Shown: positions 30,454 through 36,372 of the stretch, piece after piece
Layout: each line of letters begins with the position of its first letter
Position numbering within the stretch: position 1 is the stretch's first letter
Source of the DNA: Bryobacterales bacterium
GTDB lineage: Bacteria; Acidobacteriota; Terriglobia; Bryobacterales; Bryobacteraceae
Reading direction: 5' to 3'
DNA: 36,372 nucleotides
Assembly (NCBI GenBank): GCA_003162425.1
Contig: PMOK01000344.1
Coordinates: 1 to 36,372, forward strand
Notes under the pieces: generated by a model
The model's database searches: none
What the model saw: only the letters and a program-made list of their open reading frames with translations
Told to the model about the DNA's origin: nothing
Translations under genes and position numbers: made by a program

Positions 30454-30459
30454 ATCATA
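30454..30459 (-). promoter_or_regulatory. -10-like hexamer 8 nt before the cytochrome c start
   Basis: TATGAT on the minus strand, in the 41-bp gap after the outer-membrane gene, exactly 8 nt from TTG 30445, the same distance as at lpxA and lpxD. It implies that the cytochrome/ThDP-enzyme genes have their own promoter. Confidence 0.4.
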
Positions 30460-30486
30460 GCGCTTTTGGGTATTGCGAGGTGTCCG

Positions 30487-31350
30487 TTATGCGGGTCCCA
30501 TCAGCCTGGGAGGCGCCATACCATGGAATGCGGGACCTGCCGGATCGCCGGGCTTGTCGGAATCCGGTTTCTTCTTGCCCCAGGTCCAATAGAGGCCGAG
30601 GTAGGCGTAGTTTTCGCGTTGACCGACGGCGGTGTGGCCGTAACAGAACAATAACTGAAAACCGGGATCGCGAAATTTGTAGTAACCACCGATATCGACC
30701 AGCGTCGCCGGTCTGGTTTGCGCGGTCGCGAGCCCTTGCGGTCCGTGATAAAAGATTTCGGTTCCTAGCGTCCACTTCTTGCCAAGATCCCGTTGCACCA
30801 ACCAGCCCGCGAACGGATAATTACGATATCCCGGCGCTTTTACTAGCGTCTCGCCGCCTCCCCCGTAGGTGGTCCACGGGCCAAAGCTTTTCTGAACCCA
30901 AAGCGGAACTTTGAACCAGGTGCTTCCGACCCCCAGACCTCTCGTGGCGTTGCCGGAGGGCACCTCGATCATCGTAAATGTTCCGATCATGGGACGATAC
31001 TTAGTTTCCTGGATAAAACGCAACTTGATGCCTAGCTCTATGTCGCCTAAGCCGAAAGCTCGCGGACCCATGCCGGCGGGTGCCAAGGCGGGATTGTTGG
31101 AAGGAAAAATCGCCGCGGCGGGAATGATGATGTGGAGGTGAACATTGGGAAGAGCTCCCCAGTTGAACTCCAGCGCGGGCCCAAAGGTGTCCGTTTCCAC
31201 CGCGGTTCCGTCCGAGGTTGCGAAGGTGTAGAACTCGTAATTTCGGAAGTCAATGGGTTGCGGATCGTCGGTTTGAAAGGGGGGGCCAGCCAGGGCCGCG
31301 GTAGAAACCGAAAACAACACGGCAATCGCTCGGAAGAAGACCATTCGCAT
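30487..31350 (-). CDS. Outer-membrane beta-barrel protein, MetA/phenol-degradation-transporter-like
   Basis: 287 residues from ATG 31350 (ATG 31344 is an alternative two codons later). The signal peptide MRMVFFRAIAVLFSVSTAALAG is clear. The mature protein alternates short polar and aromatic beta-strands: LEFNWGALPNVHLHIIIP, GDIELGIKLRFIQE, GTFTMIEVPSGN, GLGVGSTWFKVPLWVQKSFGPWTTYGGGG and GGYYKFRDPGFQLLFCYGHT. This agrees with PF13557 (putative MetA-pathway transporter) barrels. It ends in a Pro/Gly-rich tail. It could be a pore for small organic substrates. It lies 41 bp upstream of the cytochrome c gene on the same strand, so it may feed the periplasmic enzyme system downstream. Confidence 0.75.
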   Translation of the reverse strand: MRMVFFRAIAVLFSVSTAALAGPPFQTDDPQPIDFRNYEFYTFATSDGTAVETDTFGPALEFNWGALPNVHLHIIIPAAAIFPSNNPALAPAGMGPRAFGLGDIELGIKLRFIQETKYRPMIGTFTMIEVPSGNATRGLGVGSTWFKVPLWVQKSFGPWTTYGGGGETLVKAPGYRNYPFAGWLVQRDLGKKWTLGTEIFYHGPQGLATAQTRPATLVDIGGYYKFRDPGFQLLFCYGHTAVGQRENYAYLGLYWTWGKKKPDSDKPGDPAGPAFHGMAPPRLMGPA

Positions 31351-31433
31351 TGGGTACCTTAGATAACTATCCGTCGGTGAACGTTGGATGTCAAAAAGGG
31401 GCAAAAGGTTTGCAATTCACGATACTCAACAAA

Positions 31434-31458
31434 CGACTCCCTTACGGTCGCGGTTCGG
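31434..31458 (-). repeat. 26-bp dispersed repeat, copy 4 (inverted, 25 bp kept)
   Basis: Reverse complement of the element at 1131, 1173 and 4491, complete except for one terminal base. It lies in the divergent gap between the outer-membrane gene and pgm (31351-31498), about 40 bp before the pgm ATG, so it is part of the pgm leader or promoter region. Confidence 0.85.
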
Positions 31459-31498
31459 TTTGATCTGTGAGAGTATTTTAGCTGGAGGAGAACCCCGG

Positions 31499-33151
31499 AT
31501 GAGTGTGAGTCCGAATGCTGGCGAGCCCGCGCAGGCTTCGAATCTGGTGAACGTTCCGCGGCTGATCACTGCTTATTTTGCGGATCGGCCGGATCCGGGG
31601 GTTCCAGAACAGCGCGTCTCATTCGGGACGTCCGGGCATCGCGGATCGTCGTTTGACCGAGCCTTCAATGAGTGGCATATTCTCGCGATTACGCAGGCGA
31701 TTGTGGCTTATCGAGCCGGCCAGGGGATTGACGGTCCGCTGTTTATCGGCATCGATACGCATGCGCTATCGGAGCCGGCGCTGGGGAGCGCGATCGAGGT
31801 GCTGGCCGCGAATAATGTCCCGGTGATGATTGCGCCGGATGGCGAATACACGCCGACGCCCGCTGTTTCCCACGCAATTCTGAAGTACAACCGGGGCCGG
31901 CGAACTGGACTTGCGGATGGCATTGTGGTGACGCCATCGCACAATCCTCCCGAGGACGGGGGATTCAAATACAATCCGCCGAACGGAGGGCCCGCGGATA
32001 GTTCGATCACAACGTTCGTTGGGGCTCAGGCGAATCAGTTTTTGAAAAACGGCTTGAGCGGCGTGAAGCGCGTTTTGCTGGAGCAGGCGCTCAAAGCGGA
32101 CAGCACGCACCGGCATGATTTCATCAGCGAGTATGTTGGGGATCTGGGCGGTGTTCTCGACATGGACGCGATTCGGGATTCGAAATTGAAGCTCGGCGTG
32201 GATCCGCTGGGTGGCGCCGGCGTGCATTACTGGGGGCCAATTGGCGAACGCTATGGTTTGAATCTGACGGTAGTGAATTCGGATGTAGACCCGACATTCC
32301 GGTTTATGACGCTGGATTGGGACGGCAGAATCCGAATGGATCCGTCGTCGCAATACGCGATGCGGCGGCTGATTGGGTTAAAGGATAAGTTCGATGTTGC
32401 GTTCGCCTGCGATACCGACCATGATCGTCATGGAGTCGTAACGCGAAGTTCGGGATTGCTTCCGCCGAATCATTATCTCTCCGTTTGCATCCACTATTTG
32501 TATGGCAACCGGGCGGGTTGGCCGAAGGACGCATCAGTTGGAAAGACGGTGGTGAGCAGCAGCATGATCGACCGTGTGACTGCCAAGTTGGGCCGAAAAT
32601 TGTACGAGGTTCCGGTAGGTTTCAAGTGGTACGTGGACGGACTTTTTGGCGGATGGCTGGGATTCGCCGGCGAGGAGAGCGCGGGGGCTTCGTTTCTGGC
32701 ACGCGATGGCTCGGTGTGGAGCACTGATAAAGACGGCATCATCGCAGCGCTGCTTTCAGCAGAGATCACGGCGCGCACAGGGACCGATCCAGGAGAATTC
32801 TACGCACAGTTGACCCGCGAGAATGGGGAATCCGCGTACGAACGGATTGACGCGCCGGCGAACGCTGAACAGAGGGCCAGGCTCGGGAAATTGTCGCCAA
32901 AGGATATTTCGGTTTCCGATTTGGCGGGAGAAAAGATTGAGCACATCCTGACCACCGCGCCGGGCGACGGCAACGAAATCGGCGGCGTAAAAGTAATTGC
33001 GGAAAACGGGTGGTTCGCGGCGCGGCCCTCGGGTACCGAAGACGTTTATAAGATCTACGCGGAAAGCTTTCGAGGCCAAGAACATCTGCGGCGAATCCAG
33101 GAAGAAGCGCAGAGCATTGTTGGCGCGGTTTTGAGCAAGGCCGCAGTTTGA
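31499..33151 (+). CDS. pgm: Phosphoglucomutase (alpha-D-glucose phosphate-specific)
   Basis: Interconverts glucose 1-phosphate and glucose 6-phosphate in the cytoplasm. 550 residues, close to E. coli Pgm (546), and similar along the whole length: AGEPAQASNLVNVPRLITAYF, RVSFGTSGHRGSS, the phosphoserine loop TPSHNPPEDGG with Ser147, metal loop DTDHDRHG, sugar loop GFAGEESAGASF and phosphate-binding RPSGTEDVYKIYAES. The ATG at 31499 follows GGAGGAG with a 9-nt gap; the frame is open to 31388, but that part includes a dispersed repeat. The glycogen phosphorylase gene begins 7 bp after its stop, so glucose 1-phosphate made by the phosphorylase is channelled into glycolysis by this enzyme. Confidence 0.96.
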   Translation: MSVSPNAGEPAQASNLVNVPRLITAYFADRPDPGVPEQRVSFGTSGHRGSSFDRAFNEWHILAITQAIVAYRAGQGIDGPLFIGIDTHALSEPALGSAIEVLAANNVPVMIAPDGEYTPTPAVSHAILKYNRGRRTGLADGIVVTPSHNPPEDGGFKYNPPNGGPADSSITTFVGAQANQFLKNGLSGVKRVLLEQALKADSTHRHDFISEYVGDLGGVLDMDAIRDSKLKLGVDPLGGAGVHYWGPIGERYGLNLTVVNSDVDPTFRFMTLDWDGRIRMDPSSQYAMRRLIGLKDKFDVAFACDTDHDRHGVVTRSSGLLPPNHYLSVCIHYLYGNRAGWPKDASVGKTVVSSSMIDRVTAKLGRKLYEVPVGFKWYVDGLFGGWLGFAGEESAGASFLARDGSVWSTDKDGIIAALLSAEITARTGTDPGEFYAQLTRENGESAYERIDAPANAEQRARLGKLSPKDISVSDLAGEKIEHILTTAPGDGNEIGGVKVIAENGWFAARPSGTEDVYKIYAESFRGQEHLRRIQEEAQSIVGAVLSKAAV

Positions 33152-33158
33152 CTAATTT

Positions 33159-35681
33159 ATGAACCCACAGTATACGAATCTCGCATCGGAGGCGCGAAGC
33201 GACGATCCACTAATTCGTCTCGCGCTGGATCTGAATTGGGCCTGGAATCATTCCACCGACAAGCTGTGGAAGCGGTTGGATCCAGAACTGTGGGATCTTA
33301 CGCACAATCCATGGGTGGTGCTGCAAACGGTTTCCAAGCAAAAACTGGATAGCGCATGGGCCGATCCTGAGTTTCAGAAGATGGTGGCGGAATTTGAGGA
33401 GGCGCGGGCAACCAGAGAGGCGCCGCGCTGGTTCGAAACCGCTCATCCGGCCGCAACGCTAAAGACGGTGGCGTACTTCAGCATGGAATATATGCTGAGT
33501 GAGGCGCTCCCGATTTATTCCGGCGGGCTTGGAAATGTGGCCGGAGATCAATTAAAGGCCGCGAACGATCTGGGTGTACCGGTGGTGGCGGTGGGGTTGC
33601 TGTATCAGCAGGGCTATTTCCGCCAAGCGCTGGACCCGTATGGCGACCAGATAGCGCTCTATCCATATAATGATCCCGGGCAACTGCCCATCAAGCCGTT
33701 GCGCGACCCAAGCGGCGACTGGCTGCGTTTGCGGATCGGACTGCCTGGATTTCCGCTGTGGATACGCTGCTGGGAGGTGCAGGTGGGATTCAGGAAGCTG
33801 TATTTGCTGGATTCTAATGATCCGGCGAATCTACCGAAATACCGTGCCTATACCAGCGAGTTGTACGGCGGCGGCCCGGAACTCCGGTTAAGGCAGGAAC
33901 AAATATTGGGAATTGGCGGTTGGCGGCTGCTGGAAGCCTTGAATATCCATCCCGACGTGTGTCATTTAAATGAAGGGCACGCTGCATTTGCCGTGCTGGA
34001 GCGGGCGCGCAGCTACATGGAAGAAACCGGACAGCCGTTTCCAGTGGCGCTGGCGGTGACGCGGGCCGGGAATCTTTTCACCACCCATACACCAGTGGAG
34101 GCCGGCTTCGACCGCTTTTCGGCCGATTTGATGCGGTCCTATTTCGCGGCTTACGCCCAGAACCGACTCCACATATCATTCGAGGATCTAATGGCGTTGG
34201 GCCGGCGCAACCGGTACGACGAAGGTGAGCCGTTCAATATGGCATATCTCGCCATCCGAGCGAGCGGCGCAATTAACGGCGTAAGCCGCCTGCACGGCCA
34301 GGTGAGTCGTCAATTATTTCAACCGTTGTTTCCGAGGTGGCCGGAAGGCGACGTGCCGGTGGATTATGTCACAAACGGCGTACACGTGGCGACCTGGGAT
34401 TCCACCGAAGCGGATCGATTGTGGACGAAGCATTGCGGAGCGGGGTGCTGGCGCGGCGATTTGAAGGGTATCGACCAGAGCGTCCGAAACGCTAGCGATG
34501 CGCAACTGTGGAGCATGCGTACGAATGAGCGGCGTTCCATGATTGAGGATGTCCGCATTCGTCACGCCAGGCAAGTAGCCGTCTGGTCCGCATCAGCCGA
34601 GGAAAACGCCGCAGCCGAACGAGTCTTCGACTTCGACACGCTGACGATGGGATTTGCACGCCGCTTCGCTCCGTATAAGCGGCCGAATCTGCTGTTGCAC
34701 GATCCAGCGCGTCTGGTTCGGATTCTCACAAATCCCGAACGTCCGGTGCAATTGCTTCTGGCTGGGAAGGCGCATCCGCAGGATTTGGCCGGGCAGGCCA
34801 TGATCCGGCAATGGAACGAATTCGTCCGGCGGCCGGAAGTGCAGTCGCACGCGATTTTTTTGCCAGACTACGACATGCTGATGACCGAGCGCATGGTGGC
34901 GGGTGTGGATTTGTGGATCAACACGCCGAGGCGCCCATGGGAAGCCAGCGGGACGAGCGGCATGAAGGTGCTGGTGAATGGCGGATTGAATGTTTCCGAG
35001 CTGGATGGCTGGTGGGTGGAAGCATACTCACCGAAAGTTGGATGGGCCATCGGCGACGGGAAAGAGCACGGCGATGATCCCGGCTGGGACGCGGCGGAGG
35101 CTGAGGCGCTTTACGATTTGTTGGAACGCGAGATTATTCCTGAGTTCTACTCTCGCGATGAACATGGAATTCCGAAGGCGTGGGTAACCAGGATGCGCGA
35201 GAGCATGGCGCAATTGACACCAGTGTTTTCGGCGAATCGAACTGTGCGCGAGTATACCGAAGATCACTACCTTCAGGCCGCGGAAGCTTACGCGCGGCGT
35301 GCGGCGGATAAGGGCAAGCTGGGAGCGGTCCTGCTCCAGTGGCAGGGGGATCTGGCGCGAGGTTGGAAGGATGTGCATTTTGGTCCGATGGAGATGAAGT
35401 CGGAAGGAAGCCAGTTGATTTTTGAGGCGCAGGTTTATTTGGGCGGCCTGGAGCCTGGAGCCATACGCGTGGAGCTATATGCCGATCCAGTGAGTGATGG
35501 CCAGCCGTTCCGGCAGACGATGGATCGGGGCCAGCAGCTTACCGGTTCGGTGAATGGTTATTTGTATTCGACGCGCACACCTGCCTTGCGAAATGTCAAT
35601 GATTTTACTGTGCGGGTGGTTCCGTACCATGCGGAAGCGTCCGTGCCGCTGGAGGCTGGGGAGATTTTGTGGCAGAAATAA
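33159..35681 (+). CDS. glgP: Alpha-glucan phosphorylase (GT35)
   Basis: Releases glucose 1-phosphate from glycogen or maltodextrin using pyridoxal phosphate. 840 residues, of the group with an extra N-terminal DUF3417-like part (LIRLALDLNWAWNHSTDKLWKRLDPELW). Other blocks are VAYFSMEYMLSEALPIYSGGLGNVAGDQLKAANDLGVP, HLNEGHAAF, TTHTPVEAGFDRF, VDYVTNGVHVATW and FARRFAPYKRPNLL. The cofactor-binding lysine is K603 in EASGTSGMKVLVNGG. The C-terminal about 100 residues form a beta-rich domain as in Thermotoga-type relatives. No Shine-Dalgarno is visible; with only 7 bp from the pgm stop, translation is probably coupled. Confidence 0.93.
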   Translation: MNPQYTNLASEARSDDPLIRLALDLNWAWNHSTDKLWKRLDPELWDLTHNPWVVLQTVSKQKLDSAWADPEFQKMVAEFEEARATREAPRWFETAHPAATLKTVAYFSMEYMLSEALPIYSGGLGNVAGDQLKAANDLGVPVVAVGLLYQQGYFRQALDPYGDQIALYPYNDPGQLPIKPLRDPSGDWLRLRIGLPGFPLWIRCWEVQVGFRKLYLLDSNDPANLPKYRAYTSELYGGGPELRLRQEQILGIGGWRLLEALNIHPDVCHLNEGHAAFAVLERARSYMEETGQPFPVALAVTRAGNLFTTHTPVEAGFDRFSADLMRSYFAAYAQNRLHISFEDLMALGRRNRYDEGEPFNMAYLAIRASGAINGVSRLHGQVSRQLFQPLFPRWPEGDVPVDYVTNGVHVATWDSTEADRLWTKHCGAGCWRGDLKGIDQSVRNASDAQLWSMRTNERRSMIEDVRIRHARQVAVWSASAEENAAAERVFDFDTLTMGFARRFAPYKRPNLLLHDPARLVRILTNPERPVQLLLAGKAHPQDLAGQAMIRQWNEFVRRPEVQSHAIFLPDYDMLMTERMVAGVDLWINTPRRPWEASGTSGMKVLVNGGLNVSELDGWWVEAYSPKVGWAIGDGKEHGDDPGWDAAEAEALYDLLEREIIPEFYSRDEHGIPKAWVTRMRESMAQLTPVFSANRTVREYTEDHYLQAAEAYARRAADKGKLGAVLLQWQGDLARGWKDVHFGPMEMKSEGSQLIFEAQVYLGGLEPGAIRVELYADPVSDGQPFRQTMDRGQQLTGSVNGYLYSTRTPALRNVNDFTVRVVPYHAEASVPLEAGEILWQK

Positions 35682-35702
35682 GGTGGCTGACTTTCTTCAA
35701 AG

Positions 35703-35748
35703 GCGTTCACACGAGTGTGAACGCGGCACGCAAGAGTGCGTGCGCCAC
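35703..35748 (+). repeat. Twin-hairpin repeat, copy 3
   Basis: Arms GCGTTCACAC and GTGTGAACGC around GA, then GCACGCA and TGCGTGC around AGAG, ending GCGCCAC. It is nearly identical to copy 1 and lies in the 103-bp gap between the converging glgP and PIG-L genes, where it could act as a two-way transcription barrier. Confidence 0.85.
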
Positions 35749-35784
35749 AATGGATGCGACCCCTCTCGGGTGTTTGGGCAGACG

Positions 35785-36372
35785 CTATAGGGGGACGGCG
35801 TTTTGCTCGATGTAACGCTGCAGGCTTGAATCGGGGCCAATGTAGTGGAACTCTTCGGCGTATTCAAGGCCGTGCCTTTTGCCGATGTTGGCGTCGCGCT
35901 GCTGGAACGCCTGTTTGATGAACTCATTGTTTGAAAGCGCCGGGAGCCGCAACTTTCGTTCGGCCAGAGAAGTTTCAAGATCCTTCACCATGTGATCGAT
36001 CATGGTGCGGCAAGCGCGAATCCCGGCGAGTTTTGTTTCGAATGTGGGGGCGATGTCGACTACGCGGTTCACTAATTGAGGGCCGCGCGCGAAATAATAT
36101 TTTTCGCTGACGCTGTGCGGATGCAGTCCCGCAGCGAAATGTTCCGGAAGATCCAGCTTGCCGCCAGACATCCAGCAAGCGGCTTCGACAGCTCGCGCCG
36201 TCACGTAATGGTCAGGATTCTCTTCGTAGTGGCCCCAGGGATCGTAGCTGAAAATTGTATCCACTTTCAGCAGGCGGAAGAGAAAGATGAGGCGGGCGCG
36301 TAACTCAGTGGGTGCAATATCGTCCATACGATGGTTGCGGTAGCTCAGGTCGAAGACTTTCGTGAGGCCGAG
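35785..36372 (-). CDS. PIG-L/LmbE-family deacetylase (5' partial)
   Basis: The frame is open to the right edge; 195 residues are visible and the N-terminus lies outside. Recognisable parts are the ELRARLIFLFRLLKVDTIFSYDPWGHYEENPDHYVTARAVE segment, in which the His of NPDH matches the third zinc ligand of PIG-L/MshB deacetylases. The first zinc-binding motif (A-H-P-D-D) would be in the missing part. The downstream part (EKYYFARGPQLVNRVVDIAPTFETKLAGIRAC) fits the family's C-terminal helices. Members remove N-acetyl groups from GlcNAc-containing small molecules. ATG 36327 is internal to the conserved region and not the true start. Confidence 0.8.
   Translation of the reverse strand, partial: LGLTKVFDLSYRNHRMDDIAPTELRARLIFLFRLLKVDTIFSYDPWGHYEENPDHYVTARAVEAACWMSGGKLDLPEHFAAGLHPHSVSEKYYFARGPQLVNRVVDIAPTFETKLAGIRACRTMIDHMVKDLETSLAERKLRLPALSNNEFIKQAFQQRDANIGKRHGLEYAEEFHYIGPDSSLQRYIEQNAVPL

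Noticed and set aside
30315..30914. 199-residue plus-strand frame across the cytochrome c / outer-membrane gene junction
   Set aside because: It is antisense to two recognisable genes and shows no domain of its own.

Overview
The window looks like chromosomal DNA of a Gram-negative soil-type Acidobacteriota, most plausibly a Solibacter/Bryobacter-like lineage. The support is lipid A genes (lpxA, lpxD), Sec and Tat signal peptides, outer-membrane and TonB-type proteins, moderately high GC, and many short dispersed palindromic repeats of a kind I associate with Candidatus Solibacter. The taxonomic call is an inference; no rRNA or tRNA gene is present.

Layout. 1-1.06 kb: end of a P-loop ATPase cut by the left edge. 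1.1-4.8 kb: an APC-type permease, lpxA and lpxD transcribed divergently from a 21-bp gap, and a tiny HisKA-only protein. 5-7.3 kb: two translationally coupled crotonases convergent with a methyltransferase. 7.4-10.6 kb: a secreted protein of unknown function and a secreted serine hydrolase. 10.7-14.5 kb: a coupled pair of M16 proteins (one with the zinc motif, one without), divergent from an aldo/keto reductase. 14.8-22.4 kb: an ABC exporter overlapping a cyclic beta-1,2-glucan synthase-like enzyme that lacks the usual C-terminal GH94 part, facing a GH144-like secreted beta-1,2-glucanase, so synthesis, export and cleavage of one polymer lie together. 22.6-27.5 kb: a SYLF protein, a periplasmic protein with four TonB_C-like domains, a HAD hydrolase, a 77-residue protein, an HDOD protein and a metallo-beta-lactamase-fold hydrolase. 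27.5-31.35 kb (minus strand): outer-membrane protein, cytochrome c, Tat-exported thiamine-diphosphate enzyme and a 158-residue protein that appears to start at CTG; this is the best candidate for an undescribed system, a periplasmic ThDP oxidoreductase feeding a c-type cytochrome. 31.5-35.7 kb: phosphoglucomutase and alpha-glucan phosphorylase (glycogen breakdown). Right edge: a PIG-L/LmbE deacetylase, cut.

Three genome-level signals run through these genes. (1) Several repeat families: a 26-bp element (4 copies), a twin-hairpin element (3 copies, with a compensatory base-pair change), heptamer tandem repeats (3 sites) and single hairpins followed by GCGC(C/T)AC. Some supply stop codons or coding sequence. 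(2) Many genes without a Shine-Dalgarno have a TANNNT hexamer 6-10 nt before the start codon, suggesting leaderless or nearly leaderless transcripts. (3) Plus-strand GC skew changes from C-rich to G-rich near 7-8 kb largely irrespective of gene direction.

All functional calls come from reading motifs by eye; no database search was possible.
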